Origin: Marchantia polymorpha subsp. ruderalis
Taxonomy: Eukaryota; Streptophyta; Marchantiopsida; Marchantiales; Marchantiaceae
Length of the DNA stretch: 64,000 bases
Assembly: GCA_037833965.1 (NCBI GenBank)
Contig: AP031357.1
Location: 2,686,001 to 2,750,000, forward strand
Reading direction: 5' to 3'
The first letter of the stretch is position 1; every line of letters begins with the position of its first letter. A program made the translations under genes and the position numbers. Below the pieces are notes generated by a model, which had not been told where the DNA came from, did not search any database, and worked only from the letters and a program-made list of their open reading frames with translations. Positions 1-11,041 of this stretch are shown here, in pieces.

Positions 1-160
1 GCTCTAGTCGCCTCTCCCTTCCTCTCCAGAGTCCACTCCCGTCGTCACACGCGCCACTTCTGTTTTCGTTCCGCTCTGCCCATCCTACGGGGAGCCTGGG
101 CCGTCGACGGAATGCCCCCACTTGTCGGCACGCTGCTGTTTTAGGGCGTTCCGACACGGG
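1..160. other. GC- and pyrimidine-rich window edge
   Basis: The first ~150 bases are much richer in C+G than the DNA that follows and open with a C/T-rich run. This resembles the 5' leader or core promoter of a plant gene. No coding exon follows it on the plus strand for several kilobases, so it may belong to a gene lying left of the window on the minus strand, or be an orphan promoter-like island. Function cannot be assigned. Confidence 0.25.
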
Positions 161-1732
161 ATTTTTATTCGTTACCTTGAAAATTCGGGATATCCGAAGC
201 AGAAATCCAGTCACTTTACTCTTTCAACCCAGGTGTTATCGTGAGAGGACCCTTGTCGATTCTGTCTCTATAAAAAGACTTGAATCTTAAAAGTATGTTG
301 TTGTAATTAGTTCAGTTTATTCCATTGTTATTTCCAGCTTCTCTTATCGTCAAAAGGATATGCTTGGTTCAGAAGGTTCGGCATAAGGGTATGCTTACGG
401 TGCGCGATATTAAATGGCTCTGAAATATCTCTGACTTTTTAATATGTATTTAAATGCTTGTAATTTAGACTGGTCTGCTGTACCAAGTCATTTATAATCA
501 TTAAGCCTAAAGATGAAGTTTGCGTCGTAATTGGACTTTATTCTTAAAATTGATAAACTCTGCCTTATGTCGAGCGTGTATAGAAGTTTGGTACGCAAAA
601 CGTGTAAAAACGTGTAACACTTTCTTTAGCATGCTGTGTAAATTACTTTGGACAATGTGTATCAACTGATTTACTAATATCCCTCGTTGTAGCAATCTAT
701 TCAAGATTAATCATGTAATGTGATAATACGTTTATACATCGCTTTATGATTTCTTAGTTTTAGAATGTCTGATCTAAACAAATAGTTTGTCTTGGGTACA
801 GAATGAAAAGAATTCCACTGAGATGTTAATCTCGATGAAATTTATCTTCTATCCGATTATTTAAGCCAATCTTAGCCCGTTCCTAATCTTTTGGTTTCAT
901 TGCTACATGACTTCATAGGATATTCTCATTCTTTTTACTATATTCCTGTGTTTTCTTGGTTTGTTTTAAAGGTATCTACGAGAATGATTCTTGAGAACAG
1001 TTAGATAACTTATGTGTTAGATGTGATTCATATGAAACTCAGGTTAATGGATGGGTTGTGTTTATAATTGTACGTATAATAGTTTTTCTCTTATGTGAAG
1101 ATTCTAGCCCGATTTACTATATATACGTAAATCATGCAAAAGTGCATGATCGGATGTTATCCAAGTAAAATTACAATTTTCATATTCCATCAATTGGAAG
1201 TACATGTTGAAAAACACCTAAAATGTATAGACATCAAATGCAGGAGCTTCTATTAAGATCTTCAAGTACATTGATATGCTAGATTAACACAAACTTTGAA
1301 TCTTTGTTACTCAAGTTTGAAAATTGTATGGACTATGCATGTCAAAGTTGGCATGTGAGAGTTTGAAACGACTTGAGTAGATAATTTAGAAGTGATAGGA
1401 AATTATTCTGATTGTAACACGACCGCGGACTAATCTAGATTTAAATCATATATACGTTAAAAATAGGCAGGTTCAACTAGGACCACATCCATATAAGACA
1501 AAGTGATTCATTTCATAATCACAAATGTGTTTTAGTATACTTTTGCCAACTAGTAGTAGTCTTAGTCCTAGTGTGATTAATTTAATCAAACCAAGCAGAT
1601 TACTTCAGAATTTGAAATAAATTCAATGTATTTTTTTATCATATCTCAATTTATTTAAATATTTTTATTTACCTACATATTTCAAAAGTAAAAAATACAT
1701 AACAGATCTTTTAATAAACAAAGTTTAACTAA

Positions 1733-1765
1733 GAATAGTAAGATTATGTTATGATCTTACTATTC
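1733..1765. repeat. 12-bp inverted repeat
   Basis: GAATAGTAAGAT at 1733-1744 is matched by its exact reverse complement at 1754-1765 with a 9-base loop. It lies in AT-rich non-coding DNA, with no T-run or gene next to it that would give it a role. Confidence 0.6.
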
Positions 1766-2476
1766 AACAATAAAGCATGTACTAAAAACATACAATTGTT
1801 GTGACATTTATACCCGTATTATTTATGCAAAATTTGCATATCTGTTTAGTGTGATCCAAAATCTATATGAATAATAATGTGTTTTTGATGGCAAGTGAAT
1901 TACATACTATGGCATAACTGAAAATGTTACAGATAAAACTATAAATCAAATATTCAAGTTTTTTCATGGGACTATTCTTCATACAAGTTGAGAAAAAAAA
2001 TCTCTTCAAGTCATTTTAGCAGGTATAGTATTCTCTCGTTTAAGTATTCAACTTGAACCTAGAAGTAATGTGAGTGTTTAACTAGTAGGTGCATATTTCA
2101 TACGATCATAAAGAAGCCTTATCCGATTGTTCTATTTCGATTACAAGCGCACGGGCATTAGAGTAGAGCAGCACCAAGGATAAGATATAAGGGCGTAGCG
2201 CAAATCAAATCACACTGCTAGTCTTAGTACGTGTTCAAAATATATGTTCAACATAAGACGCCAATCACGTTCCTCCAACAACTGTTCTTTTGAAGAAACT
2301 TGCATTGTAGAAGCCGCACTATTAAAAGAACCTGTCAAAGTTTCATTATAAAAAAAATTGCATTGTAGTAGAAAACCTCATTGCTGAAAAAACCAAAGAT
2401 GATACGGTTCAAGGAGTGTCATTGACCATAAAAAAACTGCAAAGTCAAAAAAATCGAATGAAAATCGACTCAATGA

Positions 2477-2505
2477 ATCGCTAGGACTCAATGAATCCTA
2501 GCGAT
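2477..2505. repeat. 10-bp inverted repeat built on a short direct repeat
   Basis: ATCGCTAGGA at 2477-2486 and its reverse complement at 2496-2505 enclose a 9-base loop. The block GACTCAATGAAT occurs both just before the left arm and in the loop, so the hairpin probably arose from a local duplication or template switch. Confidence 0.6.
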
Positions 2506-5090
2506 GTAATATGATCAAGAAGCTGAGGAAGATAAATGCTTCTTGTAAAAGAAATATAGCATATGCATAGTGAAGGAATTATCGGAAATGTGTAGATAAA
2601 ACAGGAAAAAATTCTAAAGCAATCCGTTTTCATGTGTGATGAAGCTAAAGAAATATTTTTTATCTTTCTTTGGTAGTTTTACCCAAATTGAAAACGTGTT
2701 TTACATATGGATAGACAACAAGCGTGTTTCCAATTTCCCGATTCCACTATCTTATGACATTGACAAAGCAAAAAGTATAGCATCAATTTAAAAAGCTAAT
2801 TAAATTTCAGGTCATTTTGGCAATTTCTAGGTTGATTTAGAGTGCGTCGAGGGTTGCAAAAGATGCTGATGTACGGAAAGGGATTGTTGATAGCTTTAGA
2901 CAATCTCTATGTGATTGTAGTCTCGTAGTATCATCATGAAAACGTTTACAATATGGAGGAGTCTGGCTTTTTGTATTTTTTCTACTACCTAGAAACAATC
3001 AACCTATGTACAATGAGTACATATCAGCAACGAGAGGGAAGAAAAAATCCAAGAATCAAATTTCTCTTATCATTTGTGTCACCGTTATAAGAATTCACAA
3101 AATACATTCGACGTTGATTGGTAAATAAAAAACATCAATCTTTATCGAGGATTGTCAATGATCTATTTCATATCTCAATAAAGTGAAAGTTTGAATGAAC
3201 GTTGAAATGTGTTGGAAATGATTCAACGAAGTGTTTCTTTTTCCAGAGATGAAAAAACAATTCACACGTTGGATTATTTGGCTGATGGACAATATCCGAG
3301 ATATTTGAGTCTTTCAAAAGTGAGAATGTTAGTATCGCCTACTCTTATCCAAATTGCACAAGTTGGAAAGAGTTATAGTATATGCTAATAATCGTAGCTT
3401 TAAAGAAAAGGTTCAATGATCCCTATCTCAAGGTTGTATTTGACTTCTATGAACTGGATCAGGAGATGAAACTTTCACTGAAACGGAAGGATAGGAAATG
3501 CTACGTGATGCTTCTTGAGTTGCACACGGAATTCCAATTCACTTGGTCGATGTTGCAAATTACATTAAAAAAACTTGACAATTTGTGCTTTCAAATTCTG
3601 TCAAAAATGTATTGTGAAGTCAAAAATAATGACATTAAAAACCAATTATGAAGCATTGAAAAAAATTAAAGATTTAATGATCGTAGTTGCACAGCTTCAA
3701 ATCAATCTGCTGGGCAAGAACAATTTGTTCATGTCCATACCCCAGGGCTACTGCCATCCCAGCCGACGGGATGCTCCTACTTCACCATGCCCTCCCGGTA
3801 ACGGGTGGGTATGAAGCGTGGGGAACGATGTAAGAAGTATAGTTACAGCATATAACCTGCTAGGAGTGGCAAGACTACGGATCAACGCAAGTGAAATGTG
3901 CGACGACACTTCATAAAGAACCGAAAATAGTGAAGTATTTGAAACTGCACATTTCGAAGATGTTCGATAGCTTTTGGAGAAGATAAAGATTTCCGAAGAA
4001 AATATGGATGATGTAAATGATAGTGACATTCTTATTTGTCAAGATTCAAATTTGGATTTAGCAAATGTTGTTGTATTTAAAGACTTTAGAATTATTTTAT
4101 AAGCAAATTGTTGATATAAAGTATGAGTTGCTCTACTAATAGTTCAAATAGAGGCGATGAAAATTGGATGATTTAAGACAAATATTTGAATTGATTCATT
4201 GTAAGGTTCGGGTTATCATTTTGAAATTCAAATGCAAGAGACTTAAAAACTTATACCAAATGACAATTCACGAAGTGTTGAAATTAATAAACTTGAATGC
4301 TGGTCTTTTGAAAAAATTAACCAGTATGTGTATTTAAGTGGGAGGATATTGTATTCACACTGCCTGCGAGTCCCAATTCTTCTAGGTAAGTAAGGGATCA
4401 AACTCAATTTCTCACAATGAAGATGTCATTCACTCCAATACCAAGTTATGAATATAACCATTAATTAATACCTTTTGTACAAGATATTTCATATTTTTAT
4501 ATCTGGATGTAAAAATATTAAATCCTATGATTCCCAATCCAAAAGCTTTTCGCTTCCTCTTGACTTGAGTTTCCTCAAGAATCAATTTCACCACGCATCT
4601 GAAGACTTTGTTTTTGTATCTTTGCGAGAAAATTAGCTGGGAGCACAATACACTTGTTCGAAACCAACACAATTAATTTTATCCTATGTGATATTCCACA
4701 CACTACAACCCACCGTTATCCATGTTCTAATACAAATATTTGTTATCCAGTAGTTGATAGCTATAGTGTGGAAAGAACCACTACTATCACACCGATGTAC
4801 TCTCAAGGTAGTACTCTAGCCATGAAGCTAAAATATTTTTACCGGAACCTATGAGTGATTGTCGTGACAAAATGCAATTCAAAACAGCCACCTGAAATGC
4901 ACAAATCCTTTAGAAATTGGTTCAAATAAACATAATGTTCATCTAACAGTATTATTAATAAATGTATTAGTTAAAGTCCACTTTAGAGAAGATAAATCCA
5001 CGAGATATGAAAACATTTATTGAAAATCTTTGTTTATGTTACTGATAGCTTACATTTATGGTATACAAGCATGTCAAAGCAGAAAATTGC

Positions 5091-5875
5091 AGCCCGGATC
5101 CTCGACCTGCAGTTGCCATGTTCAAACCATACTACTGATCTAAAGGTTGCAGAAGGTCTGAAGTTCGAAAAACTCAATTTGTGATCAAGCCACATCCCTC
5201 AGTCACTATGATGAATTCCTACGGAGACGTTCTCCATGATCACCTTACCCTTGGATCACTTTCAAAATTTTTCACCAGCAACAGCAACACTTACCCGTCC
5301 TGCTTGCTATTTTTCGATACATCTTGCTTCAAGTGTCTCGGACCTGTATTGAAGCGGTTCCGAAACACCGTGGTCAAGGCAAGCAATTGCGCAAAACCAG
5401 AACATGACTCCGATACCTTATCAACAGAACCAGGACACAATTGGATGTGAGACTCTAGTAAGGATGACTTATTAGTCGGCTAACTGGGATATTTCCATAC
5501 TATAGCTGGTTAGTTGGACCTTGACTTACTCTAGTCCCCAAACTTTGCAAACACAATTCTTCTTCAGTTTCAAGGTAAAATACGGGTTGCTTCAGACCTA
5601 TAGAATCACTTGTTTGAGGCTCCATCATGAAAATTCCGCAACTATCCAAACACTTTTGCTCTTTATGAGAAGTATACAAAGTCGCATTCCAGAGAAGAGT
5701 GCAACCGAGAACAGGATTCAAAAGATGGTGGACACTCACATGTCCCAAAAGCTTCAATTTTACAACTTGTACAACTTTGTGGGTTAACTGATTCCCATCA
5801 AATACAGGATACATGGTACAGGTCATCTGTATGCAATTCCATGAACTTCGAGCGTGACATTGGCTTCGGATATTG
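5091..5875 (-). other. downstream flank of the ING2-type gene
   Basis: This stretch follows the ING stop codon on the minus strand. Open frames here (5181-5450 plus, 5500-5826 minus) have no recognisable domain and no homology I can see. The minus-strand part nearest the stop is most simply the 3' untranslated region. No clear polyadenylation signal was located. Confidence 0.35.
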
Positions 5876-8858
5876 CTATAGAGGAGGGTCCAAAAGACCC
5901 CTGCGTTGTAATGCTTTACAGGATGGGCAGTACCATTTCCCCTTAAAACGAGTTTCAGAGCTTAACCCTACACACTGGTAGTGAAACCACTCTCCTCCGC
6001 TGCACTGCGGTGCAGAAGCCAATGAAGATTTTAGTTTCCAAAAATCAGATGACAGTGTGGTACAAAGTCAGGCTTAAAATATAAGATAGAGAAGTCATCA
6101 AATTGAGAACCTGCATTGCTGTGAGGAAGAAACTCTCTAGGAGTAACCAAATGACGGGAATAACAAAGGGCTCAAATTTTCGTTTCTTCAAGGTTTGAGT
6201 AAATCTCAGATCTGTACAAATGGAAGAATCGCGAGAGAGACTTACAAGCTCATTATCGCAGGCTATCATTTCGCCGAAAGACACCTGCTCATCCAGTCAT
6301 CGTTGTCAGAAAAGCAAGGACAAATTTCGAAACCAAAGTACAACATTTGCTGCAACAAAAGAAAGTACGCATACATATAGGAGGTTTTTTAAGATAATAC
6401 TTATAGGAGGTGTTCAAGTATGGTAGAATAGCCTGATATGACTGATCTGATAACGAGATGACACTCATTTCCAGACCAGGCGTCTTCCGGTCATACACGT
6501 CTGAGCCTGGATGTGTGGTACCAGAAACATGAGAAGCAGAGAGATTGGCACCTGTATGGAAGTCTTACTTTCCCATAGAGCTACAGACTACAAGTTGTTC
6601 AGATCTATTTGAACAACGAAACTTTCCGTTCACATCAGTGCTACAGCAAGCTTTCATAACCCCAGATTCCAGATTGTCTTTACGACAACAGCAGATCATG
6701 AGATTGAGTTCAACCAACCACTACTCCCAGCGAAGGAGGTTCATCGCAGAATGAACAGTAGAGCTTAAGTAGGAGACTTTGATATGTTACTTTCAGTCGA
6801 TGTTGAAGCCTTACGCTCAACGCTGTAATAAGCTGAAGAAACAGAGAATATATAGACTCATGTTTGAGGCCTTCATCGCATCCACATGTCAAATCCTTCT
6901 CTAGCTCATGACATGACAGGAATGTATGTGCATGGTGAAGAAAAGCCAGTGGCCTGGAGATACAGACAAACAGTCGTCACACAATTATATGCCAGATTTT
7001 CTACAAGTCCTACACCCACTTCTCCAATGAGACAGTGTACAAATCTCACTTGGCCACAAATGCAGTAGGTGGGCTCATTTGGATCAATTGGCTGATCAAC
7101 ATCATCTGTTGGCGGTGGAAGACTTTTCTTTTTGTGACTACCAGGAGGAGGCATGAGCTCACTGTCTCGCTCACGATCCCTTTCGCGTTCTCTGTCGCGG
7201 TCCCGATCCCTCTCCCGATCCCTGTCTCTTTCCATGCCCAACCTCTTAGCGAGGGGGGTCATAAACTGACCCTTCCTCTTTTCCTCCCGACTGGTTGGCA
7301 TTGGCAGAATAGCAGGTTCATCTTGTGGTATCTTTCCCTCTACAACACAGTTGATGACTTCATCATTGGTTGCATATGTAATCAAACCATTGGTCAACAA
7401 AAGAAATCAGACTTCATATGTGACAGAGGGCCACATCAGTCTGTCAACTTCGTATTAAAAAGCCATGGGAAGGACACCATAAACGGGACTTCATAATGAT
7501 GAGCAAATCACAAAAACGCTGTGAGGCTTACCAAAAAAGTTCCTAGACCCTGTAAACTAGAAACAAATATCTCAGAAGATTTCAAAGATCTTAGGCTAAA
7601 CAGAACATGACTCTGAGATGTCTAAGAATGTACCTTGTCTCAAATCATCAGCAAAGGTGTGCAAATCTTCATCCAATCTCCTTACATGCTGATCAATCTG
7701 TTATACAGAAACTTCTTTAGAAGGCATTTTAGTACGGGTCTAACTCGTGCATTAAAATCAAGAGGACTCTTCTAACAAACGGTGCATGTGGGTGAAGATG
7801 ATAGAAAAGCTCACCAAATCATAGGCTTGCTGAGCCAGCAAAACCTTTTCTGTGCACAGACTGTAAGTATTTTCTTGATTGACTTCTATTTCACGCCGCA
7901 GTTTCGCCACAGCCTCCTCTTGTTCAGGGGTAGACTTTTTGGAGTGTTGAGAGGGCAAATTTAAACACATCTTTGTCTGATCCCGCAATTGAGAAACCAT
8001 TGCTGCAAGGGCATTGTTGGTTCAATATCGGATATCCCAAAAATTAAGGATGTAAGAAACTCCAAATTACTGACTGTCCGCTGGATAATATAGTCTCTTG
8101 AAAGAAGTTCAAGGTTAGAATCCTAGGGAATCCTTAAACTTTTTCTTCCACTATTTATTATGAAACAGCGTTAAATCATCGGGTTCCTCATCGAAAAAGA
8201 TAACCACGAGTTTGTTTGCAGCCAGAAAGAGACAGCAACATCATATGTAACTGAACTCGATCTCATCAACTGTCACCAAGCTCGTGAAAAAACTACTCTA
8301 GCAAGAATTAAAAAAGACAGAGACATACTCTGAGAACGTTCATCCAATTCCCTCATGGTTGATAAAAGCCGCTGCAGTTCTGCGGGTAGAGAGCTGGAAT
8401 CTGCACGCGATAAATTCCAGGTCTTGATCAGTGATTAAGCATGATCGACACAACAGACATTTTTGCCATAGCAAAGAGTCAACGAAGTGGCAAAATTCAC
8501 CTCAGCGAAAAAACTATCAATCAGGGGGGAAGAGCTCTAAGTACACAACAACTGGAGAAAAAACCAGAAGAGTCGACCCGCCCTTCTGAATCAGAATAAA
8601 CCATGAGCACAAGGAAGATCATTCGATGCATATTTGATGCAAAAGAAACAGCAGAGAGAAAAATGATTCTCAGAGTAAATAACTCCAAAAGCGTAGCCTA
8701 GACCTGAGGCAGATTTCTAAACTCTTAACCTCTAACTAGAATCTTGAAGAAACGATGGAACAGGAAGAGACAATTAGAGATGAGAAAAGGATGTCAGCTG
8801 TAGAAGGCTTACATTCCAAATAGTCATCGACAAAAACTCCCGTCCTCGCTATAGCCAT
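5876..8858 (-). CDS. ING2: ING2-type PHD-finger chromatin protein, complete, 7 exons
   Basis: Plant ING2 proteins read histone H3 trimethylated on Lys4 and are expected in histone acetyltransferase or deacetylase complexes in the nucleus. Coding exons (minus strand): 8858-8813, 8400-8329, 8002-7815, 7697-7634, 7339-7050, 6284-6246, 6004-5876, all with GT..AG borders and matching phases, giving 275 aa. The N-terminal ING helical domain covers about residues 5-125, starting [16 protein letters not shown] basic linker carries an Arg-Asp/Arg-Glu run at 160-182. The C4HC3 PHD finger uses C216, C218, C229, C234, H241, C244, C259 and C262, with Tyr215, Met226 and Trp239 in place for the methyl-lysine cage. 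The PHD finger is split over three exons. Domain order and the EGKIP and ELMPPPGS motifs fit Arabidopsis ING2 rather than ING1. The ATG opens the conserved N terminus. Confidence 0.93.
7164..7232 (-). repeat. Arg-Asp/Arg-Glu coding microsatellite in ING linker
   Basis: An imperfect hexanucleotide repeat encodes alternating Arg-Asp and Arg-Glu dipeptides at residues 160-182 of the ING2 protein. As I recall it, Arabidopsis ING2 has a shorter Arg-Asp stretch at the same place, just before the ELMPPPGS motif, so the repeat looks expanded here. The charge pattern resembles RD/RS-like nuclear low-complexity segments. Confidence 0.8.
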
Positions 8859-10440
8859 GTTGGGCACAATCCTGTTGCTCCTCAGTCACAAGTTTCCAAC
8901 GCCATTTCAGCTCGAAGTTCATGAAATCTTCAGATATCTTCGACAGTAAACTGCACAATCATACGGATAGTCCTTGAGAACTAGTATATACATATGTACA
9001 GAGCCACATGATCAAGCCTCAAGGGCTTAACACGTGAGAAGGAAAAAAAAAAGAGAAAAAAAAAAGAACTCATTTTACCGTGGAGGTCGAAGGAAAGGGT
9101 TTTAGTTATATATGAAGATATAACAATGATATATCAATGGGTCGTAAAGGCAAGCAAAGTATGATAAAGGTAGCAGGCTCAAAATGGTTCACTACTACTT
9201 ATGGTAAACAGAATCTGCATAACTAATTTGGATACACCAGAATCGAGTTGACCTAGTTTGACCATTTTTCTACATGATACAAAAGCTAAATCCGTATGAA
9301 CGAAGCGCTTGTGGTAATGTGCGTTGTGAATATGTGTGAAGAAGATGAAAAATAGCATGATATAAAACCTTGGGACAAGAGCAAAATGTAGAGTGTGTCA
9401 GAAGATGGCAATAGCTATGTTTTCGTCCAGTGAATATATACATGTAGTAGAATAGTAATACCAATACAAAATGAGTAACAAGAAAGATCTATTGTGCACG
9501 GCATCGGCCCAAATATTTTTGAAGTCTCACCATAGAATGACTAAGGTTTAATCTCAGCTATCTACTTTCTCAACAAACAAAGTAGGGAAAGGTGAAATAA
9601 AGGCTGGGGGTTTCAAGAAGATATGACACTGAAATGAGCAACAGAATTAGACACAATCACCTTCACCCGTACGTGACCTAACAAGGCAACAGAATCAAAA
9701 GCCAAGACAGACAACACATGTGCGTTCTCCTTGAAATGAAATACGACGAAAGAAAGCGACTTTGGCAAATGAAACGACAGGACGAAAGTGATGATGATGC
9801 ATATGATATTCAAGTATAATAATCCAGCTTCTTTGCAACAGGGGTCTAGCAACAAAGTTGAGCTAGGATATCTAACTACAAAGAATTTTGAACCTTAACT
9901 TTCAAGGAGTCACTTTAAATACAAATTCAAAATATGATTCCACCAGTTGCTGCCTAGCTCGTGAAATGTAAGCACCTTCACTCTATCTTGTCCAGCAGAA
10001 CAAAATCCTTATTTCTGGAAAGAATTTAATGATTTGAATGATTAAATCATGATTTGGGTGCGCTACTGAATTTTGAGTTCCAACACATAATTCAGTAGCC
10101 TACTTCAGGACACAAAAGGACATTACCATCTGCCGGAGCTTGATATCACGAACGCAAACTCGAAACATAAACGTCCACATTTACTCCTTCACAGCGCAGA
10201 TACTGCACCTCAAATAACCTCCGACACGCGCAGTCCAACTTCACCTTCCAAGCATCCAAACATGGGCAGCACCGACAGTCTGAAGCTCCCAACTCCTTCA
10301 TAGATCAGACATCTAAACCCTACACCCACATTCCGTCACCTCATAGATCATCATAACTCACGAACTCTGAGCCAATTCCACGGGCGAATGCCGTTAAATA
10401 TCGAAGACTACGACATTTGCATGAAACTACAACAAATCTT
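8859..10440. other. upstream flank / probable 5' leader region of ING2 gene
   Basis: No protein-coding exon was recognised. As the region directly upstream of the minus-strand ING2 start codon, it may contain 5'UTR sequence or a 5'UTR intron reaching toward the promoter-like island at 10.54-10.67 kb. Possible acceptor dinucleotides occur shortly upstream of the ATG but cannot be confirmed without transcripts. Confidence 0.3.
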
Positions 10441-10539
10441 CTCGACGGTAGGGGCGGATGAGAAAGCGACGAAAATCGAACAAAATAGACAGACCGTTTG
10501 GCGCTGCTCGTCGCCTTCAGTCACGAGAAGAGGACGAAG

Positions 10540-10670
10540 GGAATGCTTGTAGCGTCCGCAGTCAGTTCCCACTCTTCCTCTCACTCTCTCCCTCTCTCAC
10601 CCAATCTGCGCGTGGATCTGGAGAGGAGAGGAGAGGAGAGGAGGAGAAAAGAGAGGAAGCGATCGAGCGA
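10540..10670. promoter_or_regulatory. divergent pyrimidine/purine-patch promoter candidate
   Basis: A CT-rich run on the plus strand (about 10560-10605) is followed directly by a GA-rich run (about 10618-10660), which is CT-rich on the minus strand. Plant core promoters often carry such Y-patches near the start site, so the pair could serve divergent transcription: ING2 to the left and an unidentified transcript to the right. The surrounding 10.44-11.04 kb is GC-richer than both flanks. A consensus donor follows at about 11003 on the plus strand, but no coding exon was found beyond it. Confidence 0.35.
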
Positions 10671-11041
10671 ACTGCCTCGACAGGATTGTACAAGCTGGCG
10701 TTCATTCGTCAGAAACTCCCGGTTCCGACTGCTCGTCGTCTTTCATCACTTTTTATCGCTCCTTTCTTTCGGTCGTCGCCCTCTCTTTCGCCGCGGCACG
10801 CTTCACTCCACTGTTCACTCGCATTTTTAAACTTTTGAATTTTTCCTCCTGCTACATTGCGCATCCCATCCCATCCCAGCTCACCCTGTCATTCATCCAT
10901 CATTCATCACATGATGCACAGTTTCGGACCACTCTCTCGAGACTCGTATGTGACGTCCAGGGCGAGTGCCTTTTCCTTTCCATTAGATTTGATTCGTCGC
11001 CAGGTATATGTTCGTCAGCGCACTTCAGGTTGACTGCATAG

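Larger units (their letters stand above)
161..5090. other. AT-rich intergenic DNA with possible coding relics
   Basis: Almost all of this stretch is A+T-rich with stops in every frame. Between about 2.3 and 4.3 kb there are short open stretches on the plus strand (for example 3382-3651) with lysine-rich, coiled-coil-like translations broken by stops. These could be remains of an old gene or transposon, but I recognise no family. A small GC-rich patch lies at about 3740-3840. Two inverted repeats (1733-1765 and 2477-2505) are listed separately. Confidence 0.4.

Noticed and set aside
6906..7049. Extension of the ING PHD exon past the donor at 7050
   Set aside because: The frame continues by read-through into the intron; the PHD finger is completed by the exons at 6284-6246 and 6004-5876 instead.
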